64,000 nucleotides of DNA from CAVVAL01 sp963742725 (GTDB lineage: Bacteria > Actinomycetota > Actinomycetes > Mycobacteriales > Cryptosporangiaceae): assembly GCA_963742725.1 (NCBI GenBank), contig CAVUMX010000001.1, positions 62,001-126,000 on the forward strand, written 5' to 3'. Below the pieces are notes generated by a model that worked only from the letters and a program-made list of their open reading frames with translations, did no database searches and was not told where the DNA came from. The position numbers and the translations under genes were made by a program. Below, one piece after another: positions 18,620-26,603 of the stretch; position 1 is the stretch's first letter; the number at the start of each line of letters is the position of its first letter.

Positions 18620-19765
18620 CTAGAAGTAGTCGACCATCCAGGGCGTTTGCCCCGCGAAAGCCGCATCCAGGCGCGCGGCGGTGGTGGGATCCCCGTCGAG
18701 CAGACCGGTCGCGCGCAGCGACACGGTCGAGGCGAAACCGGTGAAAAGCGCGGAAAGTCCACGGATGTGGAGCTGGACCGCGCCGGTGCCGCCCCTCTCC
18801 AACGTACCGGAACCGTCCGCCACCTCCAGGCGCCACCGCCCCGCGTGCCACGGCGCGTCGGGATCGATCAGGTCGATGTCGGCGCCGACGCGCACCGCCG
18901 CCGGCCAGCCCCGGCCGGTCACGGCCTTCTGGACGTCGACCAGCCGCGCCATCCACAGTTCGTCCCACCGCAGGTGCGGCTTGGCCGGGCTCAGGATGCT
19001 CAGCACGGACGGATCGCCCGTCCGGACCCGCACCGTGTCCGTCACGGTCTCCCACGAGCCGACCGCCTGGAGCAGCGCCGACAGCACCTCCGGGTCGCCG
19101 CCCACCAGGTCGTGGACCTTCAGCCCGGGATCGCCGCCCCGGGTGAACGACACGTACCCGGCCGGGGCGCCCGCGCGCTCGGCGAGAAGCAGCCCGTCGA
19201 GTTCGAGCATGTCGTCCAGGTCGAACAGCGGACCCGTGCGGGTCAGCGGCCCGACGGCCGGTCGCACGGCGGCGGTGTAGAGCGCGTGGACCGCATCCAC
19301 ATCGGACTTCTCGGCCGGACGCAACGTCACGTCACCCGTCGACGGGATCCGGGTCAGCGCGCTCGTCGGCAGGTCGGCGCCGGCGTACACACCGGCCATC
19401 TCCCACCCGAGCGCCCGGTACACCGGCGGGCTGCTCGGGTAGAGGGCCGAGATCGCGGTGCCGTCCTCCGCCATCCGGGTCAGCGCGGACGAGAGCATCG
19501 CGCGCGCGACGCCCCGCCGCCGGGCGTGCGGCGCCACCGACACGCCCGCCAGACCGGTCATCGGCAGGTCACGGCCGGCGAACCACTGCCGGTACGGGTG
19601 CAGGGCCGCCACGCCGACCAGCCGCGCGGCATCGTACGCGGCGATGTAGAGACCCATCTCGGCGCGCGTCCGGGTCCATTCGAGGTTCCCGGCGCCGAAC
19701 GCCGTGCGGCTCTGCCGGTACGCCGCCTCGACGTCGCCGGGATCGAGCGCGCGGACCTCGATCAC
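18620..19765 (-). CDS. Eis-like GNAT N-acetyltransferase
   Basis: A 381-residue protein with the Eis layout: an N-terminal GNAT domain with the acetyl-CoA loop (VSVAPHARRRGVARAML), a second GNAT-like domain, and a C-terminal SCP2-like domain. The Tyr in PVYRALGW is where Eis keeps its general acid, and the chain ends in Phe (MVDYF), as does Eis, whose terminal carboxylate serves as base. Eis enzymes acetylate amines at several positions, including aminoglycosides and peptides. The GTG start overlaps the recN stop (GTGA). The true substrate is unknown. Confidence 0.85.
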   Translation of the reverse strand: MIEVRALDPGDVEAAYRQSRTAFGAGNLEWTRTRAEMGLYIAAYDAARLVGVAALHPYRQWFAGRDLPMTGLAGVSVAPHARRRGVARAMLSSALTRMAEDGTAISALYPSSPPVYRALGWEMAGVYAGADLPTSALTRIPSTGDVTLRPAEKSDVDAVHALYTAAVRPAVGPLTRTGPLFDLDDMLELDGLLLAERAGAPAGYVSFTRGGDPGLKVHDLVGGDPEVLSALLQAVGSWETVTDTVRVRTGDPSVLSILSPAKPHLRWDELWMARLVDVQKAVTGRGWPAAVRVGADIDLIDPDAPWHAGRWRLEVADGSGTLERGGTGAVQLHIRGLSALFTGFASTVSLRATGLLDGDPTTAARLDAAFAGQTPWMVDYF

Positions 19766-21531
19766 GCGCCGACCCGCGCCTTGTCCGCGCTGGCCAGTTC
19801 CAGCAGTTCCTCCGCGTGCGCGACGCCCAGGTCGCTGGACTCCATGCCGGCCAGCATCCGGGCCAGCTCGCGCGGCCGCTCGGCGCCGTCGAGGGCCTTG
19901 AGCCCGCTGGTGGTGACGAGGCCGTCGTGGTCCTTCACGACGACGAGGTGCCGGTCGGCGAACGCGGCGACCTGCGGCAGGTGGGTGACGACCAGCACCT
20001 GGTGGCTGCGCGCCAGCCGGGCGAGCCGCCGCCCGACCTCGACCGCCGCCTTGCCGCCCACTCCGGCGTCGACCTCGTCGAACACCATCGTCGACGGACC
20101 GCCGGCACCGGCGAAGACCACCTCGACCGCGAGCATCACCCGGGACAGCTCGCCGCCGGACGCGCCGCGCTGCAACGGCAGGGCCGGCGCACCGGGGTGG
20201 GCGAGCAGTTGCAGCTCGACCTCGTCGACGCCGTCCGGGCCGACGGCGAGCGTCCGCCCGCCGACCTCGACCGCCGGACCGTCCGTGGCCGGCGCGCGCT
20301 GGGTCACCACCGCGACCACCCGCGCGTGCGGCATCGCGAGACCCGCCAGCTCCTCGGTGACCGCGACGCCGAACCGCTCGGCGGCCTCGACCCGCGCCGC
20401 CGAGAGCCGCCCGGCCAGGCCACCCAGCTCGGCGGCCAGGGCGTCACGCTGCTCGGCGAGCGCGGCCAGGGCCTCCTCGGACGAGTCGAGCGTGCCGAGC
20501 CGTTCGCGGGCCTCCTCGGCCCACGCCAGGACGGCGTCGATCGTCTCCGCGTACTTGCGGGTGAGGTTCGCCAGCACGGCACGCCGCTCGTGCACGGCGG
20601 CCAGACGGATCGGGTCGGCGTCCAGCGACTCGCCGTAGGACGCCAGGTCAGCGGCCAGGTCGGCGGCCAGCGCGGCGACCTCCTCGGCGCGCCGCTCGTA
20701 CCCGGCCAGCGTCGGATCCTGGTGGGCCACCGCCGACAGCGAGCCCCGGACGGCCCCCAGCAGCGCCGCCGCGTCGGTTCCCCCGTCCTCGGTCGGATCG
20801 CCGGCGAGCGCCGCGTGCGCGGTCAGCGCCGCCATCCGCAACGCGTCGGCGTTCTCCAGCCGGGACGATTCGTCGCGGAGTTCGTCGTCCTCGCCGGGCT
20901 GGGGTTCGGCGGCTTCGACCTCGCCGATCCCGAACCGCAGCGCGTCGGCCTCCTGGCTGCGTTCGCGGGCACGGCTGGTGCGCTCGGCGAGGTCGGCGAC
21001 GACGGCCTGCCAGCGGGCGTAGACGTCGCGGTGCTCGGTGAGCAGCGCCGCGACGCCGTCCCCGGCGTACCGGTCGAGGGCCGCGCGCTGCTCGGCGGGG
21101 CGCAGCAACCGCATCTGGTCGGACTGGCCGTGCACCGTGACCATTAGCTCGCCCAGGTCCGCGAGGAGCCCTACCGGCACCGACCGCCCGCCGAGATGCG
21201 CCCGCGAGCGGCCCTCGGCGTGGACCGTGCGGGCCAGCAGGAGCGATCCGTCCTCGTCGGCCTCGGCGCCCGCGTCGGCGACCCGTTCCAGGACCGCCGC
21301 GGCGGCCGGATCGTCGCCGGCGACACGCAGCCGCCCCTCGACCATGGCCTTGCCGGTGCCGGTGCGGACCCTGGCCGCGTCGGCCCGGCCGCCGAAGAGC
21401 AGGCCCAGCCCGGCCACCACCATCGTCTTGCCGGCACCGGTCTCGCCGGTGACGACCGTGAACCCCTCGGACAGGCTGAGGGTGGCGTCCTCGATGACGC
21501 CCAGCCCGGTAATGCGGATCTCCTCCAGCAC
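19762..21531 (-). CDS. recN: DNA repair protein RecN
   Basis: A 589-residue SMC-like ATPase that acts early in double-strand-break repair. Walker A is GETGAGKT near residue 31, the ABC signature region is GASGGELSRVMLA, and Walker B is MVFDEVDAGVGG near residue 480, with a central Glu/Ala/Arg-rich coiled coil. GTG 21531 is chosen because AAGG lies eight bases upstream and homology begins with LEEIRITGLGVIEDA; ATG 21561 is possible. It lies 53 bases after the NAD kinase gene, in the order tlyA-NAD kinase-recN shared with mycobacteria. No LexA-type SOS box was evident. Confidence 0.95.
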   Translation of the reverse strand: MLEEIRITGLGVIEDATLSLSEGFTVVTGETGAGKTMVVAGLGLLFGGRADAARVRTGTGKAMVEGRLRVAGDDPAAAAVLERVADAGAEADEDGSLLLARTVHAEGRSRAHLGGRSVPVGLLADLGELMVTVHGQSDQMRLLRPAEQRAALDRYAGDGVAALLTEHRDVYARWQAVVADLAERTSRARERSQEADALRFGIGEVEAAEPQPGEDDELRDESSRLENADALRMAALTAHAALAGDPTEDGGTDAAALLGAVRGSLSAVAHQDPTLAGYERRAEEVAALAADLAADLASYGESLDADPIRLAAVHERRAVLANLTRKYAETIDAVLAWAEEARERLGTLDSSEEALAALAEQRDALAAELGGLAGRLSAARVEAAERFGVAVTEELAGLAMPHARVVAVVTQRAPATDGPAVEVGGRTLAVGPDGVDEVELQLLAHPGAPALPLQRGASGGELSRVMLAVEVVFAGAGGPSTMVFDEVDAGVGGKAAVEVGRRLARLARSHQVLVVTHLPQVAAFADRHLVVVKDHDGLVTTSGLKALDGAERPRELARMLAGMESSDLGVAHAEELLELASADKARVGA

Positions 21532-21584
21532 GACGCCGACCTTAGCTCGCAGGCCCGACATGGAGCCGGAGCCGTGTGGATAAG

Positions 21585-22472
21585 TCAGGAACCACCGTTG
21601 CCGCGCCAACCCTCGACGGGCAACGCGAACTTCGCCACCAGCCGGTCGGTGAACGGCTGCGGATGGAGGCGCACCACGTGCACCGGCTGAACGCCGCGCC
21701 GGACCTCGACCCGGCTTCCCGGCGGCAGCTGGACGGTACGCCGCCCGTCGCACGACATGACCGCCGGAATCGTCTCCGGCAGGACGTCGATGGTCATCAC
21801 CGACGTCGGCGCCACCACGATCGGACGGTTGAACAGGGCGTGCGCGGCGACCGGGACCAGCAACAACGCCTCCACCGCCGGCCAGACCACCGGTCCGCCC
21901 GCCGAGAACGCGTACGCGGTCGACCCGGTCGGCGTCGCCGCGACGACACCGTCACAACCCCACCGCGACAGCGGACGCCCGTCGACCGAGACCAGCACCT
22001 CCAGCATCCGCTCGCGCTGGGCCTTCTCCACGGACGCCTCGTTCAGCGCCCAGTCGCGCGCCGCGACCTCGCCATCGATGTAGACCGTCAGGTCGACCGT
22101 CAGGCGCTCATCCACGCTGTAGGACCGGGCGACCACCTTGTGGACGGTCTCCTCGATGTCGTCGACCTCGACCTCGGCCAGGAAGCCGACATGCCCCAGG
22201 TTGACGCCGAGCAGGGGCGCACCGACCGGACGCGCCAGCTCCGCCGCGCGCAGCAGCGTGCCGTCGCCGCCCAGGCCGATGACGATCTCGGCCCCGGCCG
22301 CCGCGTCCGCCCCGGAGACCTTCGTCGCCTCGGCGAGCACCAGGTCGGCGGCCTCGTCGGCCAGGACCCGGACCCCGAAGCCATTCGCCGTCAGCAGCTC
22401 GGCGATGCGCCGGGCGTGCTCGGTGTTGGCGGAGTGACCGGTGTGCGTGACCAGTAGGGCCTCGCGGGTCAT
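21585..22472 (-). CDS. nadK: NAD kinase
   Basis: A 295-residue enzyme that makes NADP from NAD. It has the GGDGT motif in IVIGLGGDGTLLRAAE near residue 70, the conserved NE in WALNEASVEK, and the Gly/Thr-rich nucleotide loop ATPTGSTAYAFSAGGP. ATG 22472 overlaps the tlyA stop (ATGA). Actinobacterial NAD kinases often accept polyphosphate as well as ATP; that cannot be read from the sequence. The length is usual. Confidence 0.95.
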   Translation of the reverse strand: MTREALLVTHTGHSANTEHARRIAELLTANGFGVRVLADEAADLVLAEATKVSGADAAAGAEIVIGLGGDGTLLRAAELARPVGAPLLGVNLGHVGFLAEVEVDDIEETVHKVVARSYSVDERLTVDLTVYIDGEVAARDWALNEASVEKAQRERMLEVLVSVDGRPLSRWGCDGVVAATPTGSTAYAFSAGGPVVWPAVEALLLVPVAAHALFNRPIVVAPTSVMTIDVLPETIPAVMSCDGRRTVQLPPGSRVEVRRGVQPVHVVRLHPQPFTDRLVAKFALPVEGWRGNGGS

Positions 22473-23269
22473 CCAGCAGCCTCCTCGACGATCCTGCGAA
22501 CTTCGTCCTCGTCAGCCGGGGGTGCGCCCCGCCTGAGCCACAGGAAGAACTCCACATTGCCGGACGGCCCCGGCAGCGGGCTGGCCACCACACCGGCGAC
22601 GCCCACCCCCATCGTCGCAGCCTCTGCCGCAACCGCCAGCACGGCATCGGCACGCAACGCGGGATCCCGGACGACACCGCCCGAACCCAAACGTTCCTTA
22701 CCCACCTCGAACTGCGGTTTCACCATCGGCAACAGATCGCCGTCCGGGTCGGTGCAGGCGATCAGCGCCGGCAGCACAAGGCGCAGTGAGATGAACGACA
22801 GGTCCGCGACGGTCAGCGCCGCCGGACCGCCGATCAGCTCCGGCGTCAACGTGCGGACGTTCGTCCGGTCGTGGATGGTGACCCGGTCGTCCGTCCGGAG
22901 CGCCCACGCCAGCTGCCCGTACCCGACGTCCACCGCGACCACCTCGGCGGCGCCCGCGCGCAACAACACGTCGGTGAAGCCGCCCGTCGACGCGCCGGCG
23001 TCCAGGCAACGCTTGCCCTCGACGCCGATCGCCGGGAACGCCGCCAGCGCACCCGCCAGCTTGTGACCGCCCCGCGAGGCGTAGTTCGGCCCGGTGTCCG
23101 TCTCCACCACGACCACCGGCGTACCGGCGTCGACGCCGGTCGCGGGCTTCGTCGCCTGCTGACCCCCGACCCGGACGGCGCCCGCCGCGATCAGCTCGGC
23201 GGCGTGGTCACGGGAACGGGCGAGGCCCCGGCGCACCAGTTCGGCGTCGAGGCGTGCCTTACGCGCCAC
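22469..23269 (-). CDS. tlyA: TlyA-type rRNA 2'-O-methyltransferase / haemolysin-like protein
   Basis: A 266-residue protein with an N-terminal S4 RNA-binding domain (RLDAELVRRGLARSRDHAAE) joined to an FtsJ-like Rossmann methyltransferase (SAM loop DAGASTGGFTDVLLRAGA, later VADLSFISLR and MVKPQFEVGKE). Mycobacterial TlyA methylates 16S and 23S rRNA at sites that set capreomycin and viomycin sensitivity. The start is GTG 23269, seven bases after the preceding small gene. Its co-location with recN and NAD kinase is conserved across actinobacteria. Confidence 0.93.
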   Translation of the reverse strand: MARKARLDAELVRRGLARSRDHAAELIAAGAVRVGGQQATKPATGVDAGTPVVVVETDTGPNYASRGGHKLAGALAAFPAIGVEGKRCLDAGASTGGFTDVLLRAGAAEVVAVDVGYGQLAWALRTDDRVTIHDRTNVRTLTPELIGGPAALTVADLSFISLRLVLPALIACTDPDGDLLPMVKPQFEVGKERLGSGGVVRDPALRADAVLAVAAEAATMGVGVAGVVASPLPGPSGNVEFFLWLRRGAPPADEDEVRRIVEEAAG

Positions 23270-23276
23270 CCGTCGC

Positions 23277-23873
23277 TCAGCCCTCGTCGATCGTGGCCAG
23301 CGCGTCCTGCAGCGCGGTGTGGACGGCCTCGTACTGGGCGACGTGCTCGTTCACCGGCAGTTCGTCGACGGCGTCCAGGCGGCGCAGCGCCGCGTCGACC
23401 CGATCGTCGCCCGTCCCGGTGCCAGCGCCCGGGCGGACGCCGCCCACCGAACCGCCACTGTCCTGGACACCGCCGTCGACGTCGCCGCCCTGCGCGCTGT
23501 CGTCGCCCGCACCGTCCACCAGACCGCCGCTGTGCGGCCCACGGCCCACCGAACCGCCGCCACTCTCGGCGCCGCCGCCACGCGGACCGCCGCCGTCGCG
23601 GTCGCCGCCACCCTTGCCGCCGTCCTCGACGTCGCCGTCCACCGGATCGGCGCCATCCTCGACGCTGGTCAGGTCGGCGTGGTCATCCTCAGCGTCCGGC
23701 AGACCTGCATCGCCGCCCAGCGTGCGGTCGATGCCCGGCGAGCGGTCGATGCCCGGCGAGCCGGCGGGCGCCGGGTCGCCCCGGTATCCGCCCGCCGCCA
23801 GATCGGCCGGCGACGGCCCTGGCCGACGGGCGGCCAGGTCGCCCGGGGTTGGAGCGCGGAACTCGTCGGTCAC
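23277..23873 (-). CDS. Low-complexity protein with conserved C-terminal helical segment
   Basis: A 198-residue protein. Residues 1-150 are Gly/Asp/Pro-rich and probably disordered, with a six-residue duplication (SPGIDR twice, DNA near 23730-23760). The last 45 residues (starting RVDAALRRLDAVDELPVNEH) look like a folded helical hairpin and are the likely conserved part. The small gene between the HAD phosphatase and tlyA in mycobacteria may be its counterpart; this is inferred from position. The GTG start overlaps the preceding gene (GTGA). Function unknown. Confidence 0.6.
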   Translation of the reverse strand: MTDEFRAPTPGDLAARRPGPSPADLAAGGYRGDPAPAGSPGIDRSPGIDRTLGGDAGLPDAEDDHADLTSVEDGADPVDGDVEDGGKGGGDRDGGGPRGGGAESGGGSVGRGPHSGGLVDGAGDDSAQGGDVDGGVQDSGGSVGGVRPGAGTGTGDDRVDAALRRLDAVDELPVNEHVAQYEAVHTALQDALATIDEG

Positions 23874-24664
23874 GCGCCGCCTCCGGGCGCCTGCGCGCCG
23901 TTCGGGGTCGCCTTCGTGGCAGCGGTCTTGGTGGCCGCCTTGGCGGGGGCCTTCGCAGCGACCTTCGTCGCAGCCTTGCTGGCCGACTTCGCCGGGGCCT
24001 TCGCCGCGCCGCCGCCCGTGGCCTTCGCCGCGCCAGCACTGGCCGTCGCGCTCGCCGACTTCGCCGGGGCCGTGCTGGCCGTCTTGGTGGCGGCCTTCGC
24101 CGTGCCGGCCTTCGCCGTGCCGGCGTTCGCCGCCGCAGCCTTGCGGGCGGGCGCGGTCCGGCTCGCCGTGGCGGTGCTCTTGGCGGCGGCGCTCCGCTTG
24201 ACCGCCGACGCCGCCTTGGCCTGCCCTGCCGGCGCTGCCTTGGCGACCGTCTTCTTCGCCACGGTCTTCTTGGCGACCGTCTTCTTGGCGGCGACCTTCT
24301 TCGCCGGGGCGGAGGTCGCGGCGGCGGCGAGCGCCGAGCCGGTGTCCGGCGTGCCGGCGCCCACCTCGGCGGCGCGCAGGGCCCGCTCGAGTTCGCGGAT
24401 GCGCGTGGTGAGCTGCTCGACCTCGTCCTGCGTGGCGAGCCCGACGGCGCCCAGCGCACGGTCCACTTCGTACCGGACCAGGTTCACCAGCGACTCACGG
24501 TTCGACAGTCCGGTCGCGATCAGGTCCTCGGTGAGCGCCTGTACTTGAGTCGCCGTCGCGCCACCCGACTTGGCCAGCTTCTTCGCCGCCTGCTTGGCCT
24601 TCTTCTTCGAGACCTCGGACAGGCCGGTCGCGATCGCCAGGTAGTTCTTGAGCGCTTCCTGCAT
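23870..24664 (-). CDS. Phasin-like protein with histone-H1-like Ala/Lys tail
   Basis: A 264-residue protein. Residues 1-100 are amphipathic helices with a coiled coil (MQEALKNYLAIATGLSEVSK; DEVEQLTTRIRELERALRAA), like granule-associated phasins. Residues 115-264 are an Ala/Lys/Thr tail with repeated PAKK/AKKTV units (three AAKKTV-type copies near 24240-24300), as in histone-like DNA-binding tails. ATG 24664 has GAGAGG seven bases upstream. It heads the run into tlyA, NAD kinase and recN. It may bind storage granules and DNA together; that is inference from the two halves. Confidence 0.7.
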   Translation of the reverse strand: MQEALKNYLAIATGLSEVSKKKAKQAAKKLAKSGGATATQVQALTEDLIATGLSNRESLVNLVRYEVDRALGAVGLATQDEVEQLTTRIRELERALRAAEVGAGTPDTGSALAAAATSAPAKKVAAKKTVAKKTVAKKTVAKAAPAGQAKAASAVKRSAAAKSTATASRTAPARKAAAANAGTAKAGTAKAATKTASTAPAKSASATASAGAAKATGGGAAKAPAKSASKAATKVAAKAPAKAATKTAATKATPNGAQAPGGGA

Positions 24665-24824
24665 CGTGGCACCTCTCGCTGCTGCTGCGGGGCCGACCGC
24701 CCCGCGCTGTCACGCTACCCGCAGGTCGACGCCTTGGCACGTCCCGTCACGGGGACGTGTTGTAGCGTCCGGCGGGTACGGTCCGCTGCGCGGATCAGCG
24801 GCAAAGAGGAGAGGCGACACCGGC

Positions 24825-25151
24825 ATGGCGACGATCGAGGAGTGCCGCGCGGCCCTGGGGCGGCTTGCCGAGCGGATGAGTGAGAGCGGCGGAGCGCCGT
24901 CGCTCGACCGGTCGCTGTCGTGTTACCTCACCGACCTGGACGCCGGCTTCCACGGCCGGCTGGTAGGCGGCGAGCTGCGCGACATCGCGGACGGCCACGA
25001 CCCGAAGGCGAAGATCAAGTTGAGCGCGTCCAGCGACGACCTGGTGGCCATGACCAACGGCGATCTCAACTTCGCGAGCGCGTGGGCGTCCAGCCGGATC
25101 AAGGTCGACGCGAGCGTCTTCGACCTCTTGAAGCTGCGCTCGCTCCTCTAG
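24825..25151 (+). CDS. SCP2 sterol-carrier-domain protein
   Basis: A 108-residue single-domain protein of the SCP2 fold, which binds lipids: GELRDIADGHDPKAKIKLSA, then SSDDLVAMTNGDLNFASAWA and RIKVDASVFDLLKLRSL are typical. ATG 24825 has GAGGAGAGG ten bases upstream. It is divergent from the phasin-like gene and convergent with the HAD gene; the two convergent stops share four bases (CTAG). The ligand is unknown. Confidence 0.85.
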   Translation: MATIEECRAALGRLAERMSESGGAPSLDRSLSCYLTDLDAGFHGRLVGGELRDIADGHDPKAKIKLSASSDDLVAMTNGDLNFASAWASSRIKVDASVFDLLKLRSLL

Positions 25152-26179
25152 AGGTCCAATACGGACAGTGCGGTGGACGCCTCGGTGCCGTCCGGCTCGA
25201 TCACCGTCACACCGGAGCGCCACACGGCCACGCACAACGCTCGGAGGGCGTCCATCGTCGCGCCCTCACCGGCCAGCCGGACGATCGAGGCGGTGGGCAC
25301 CGCCGTCCACCCTCCACACCGGACAGTGTTGTCCGGCAACACTTCCGGCGCCGGATGCGGCCGTGACAACCCGTGAAGATCGCTAGAAACATAGGTCGGA
25401 CGGGCGCCCGGCGGCGCCGCCAGCAGCCCGGCCGGCGTGGTCACGCCCGTCAGGACGAGCAGGCTGTCGCACGAAGCCCGGACGGCGCCTTCGATGTCCG
25501 TGTCGAGCCGATCCCCCACTACGAGCGGCCGCTGCGCACCGCTGCGCCGCACCGATTCCTGATGCAGCCGGGGGTGCGGCTTGCCGACGATCTCGTCCGG
25601 GACCTGCCCGGTGGCGGTCGCCACCGCCGCGACCAGCGCACCGTTGCCCGGCAGCGGACCGCGCGGCGACGGGAACGTCGAGTCCGTGTTCGTGGCTACC
25701 CACAACGCGCCGGCCCGCAGCGCGACCGTGGCCTCGGCGAGGTGCGTCCATCCGGTCTCCGCCGTGTATCCCTGGACGACGGCCACCGGGTTGTCGTCCG
25801 CCGACCGCACCGGCGTGAGCCCGACGTCGCTCAGCTCCTGCGCCAGCGCGTCCGACCCGACGACGAGCACGGCCGCACCCGCCGGTACCCGTTCGGCCAG
25901 CAACGCCGCGGCGGCCTGCGCGGACGTCACGACCTCCTCAGGCCGCGCCGTCACCCCCACCTTGTCCAGCAGGCGAACGACAGCATCCGGACGGCGGGAC
26001 GCGTTGTTCGTCACGAACTCCAGCCGCATCCCGGCGGCACGGGCCTCGGCCAGCGCGGCCGCCGCTTCCGGTACCGGCTCTTCCTGCAGGTAGACGACCC
26101 CGTCCAGATCCAGCAGTGCCGTGTCGTACACCTCAGTCAGCGGGCGGTCGCTCCCGCGCAGACCCTCAGTCGTCGGCAC
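25148..26179 (-). CDS. HAD-IIA family phosphatase
   Basis: About 343 residues of the NagD/phosphoglycolate-phosphatase-like HAD-IIA group. The nucleophile motif is LLDLDGVVY, motif II is the Thr/Asn in FVTNNAS, and motifs III and IV are Lys in VGKPHP and VVGDRLDTDIEGA. The mycobacterial counterpart in this neighbourhood has been described as a glycerol-3-phosphate phosphatase; the substrate here is inferred. I choose GTG 26179 because GGAG lies six bases upstream; GTG 26191 is an alternative. Either start overlaps the 3' end of the TPR gene. Confidence 0.88.
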   Translation of the reverse strand: MPTTEGLRGSDRPLTEVYDTALLDLDGVVYLQEEPVPEAAAALAEARAAGMRLEFVTNNASRRPDAVVRLLDKVGVTARPEEVVTSAQAAAALLAERVPAGAAVLVVGSDALAQELSDVGLTPVRSADDNPVAVVQGYTAETGWTHLAEATVALRAGALWVATNTDSTFPSPRGPLPGNGALVAAVATATGQVPDEIVGKPHPRLHQESVRRSGAQRPLVVGDRLDTDIEGAVRASCDSLLVLTGVTTPAGLLAAPPGARPTYVSSDLHGLSRPHPAPEVLPDNTVRCGGWTAVPTASIVRLAGEGATMDALRALCVAVWRSGVTVIEPDGTEASTALSVLDL

Positions 26180-26603
26180 CGGGTTCTCCACTCTCTGGCC
26201 GCTCCGTGTCGAGCCGGACCCGCGCCGCGCGCAGGGCCGTCGAATAGTGATGCTGGCCGGGCTTCATCGCCACCGCCAGCGACAGGTGTTCCACGGCCAC
26301 GCGGTGCTCGCCGGACCGCAACGCGGACAGTCCGAGGCCGAAGTGCGCGTAGTCGTCGGACGGGTTCTCCGCGATGATCGTCGCGAAAACCTCACGCGCC
26401 TCGGCGTACTGACGGGCATCGAACAGCGCGCGGGCCAGCGCCTCACGCGCCGCCCGCGAACCCGGTTCGGCCTCGACGGCGTGCCGCAGCAGTAGTGCGG
26501 CCGCCGCCGGGTTGCCGCCCTTGAGCAGCTCCTGGCCGCGCACGTACCAGTCGTATGCCTCGCCGCTCGGGCGGCCCGCTTCCCCGTCCGGCGAGGCGCT
26601 CAC
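26166..26603 (-). CDS. Small TPR-repeat protein
   Basis: A 145-residue protein of about three tetratricopeptide repeats (AYDWYVRGQELLKGGNPAAA; LARALFDARQYAEAREVFA; AHFGLGLSALRSGEHRVAVE). TPRs form protein-binding solenoids. The GTG start overlaps the stop of the long TPR gene (GTGA), and the HAD gene overlaps its end, so all three are co-translated. A TPR gene next to the HAD gene is also the mycobacterial arrangement. No enzyme domain is present. Confidence 0.85.
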   Translation of the reverse strand: MSASPDGEAGRPSGEAYDWYVRGQELLKGGNPAAAALLLRHAVEAEPGSRAAREALARALFDARQYAEAREVFATIIAENPSDDYAHFGLGLSALRSGEHRVAVEHLSLAVAMKPGQHHYSTALRAARVRLDTERPESGEPGADD

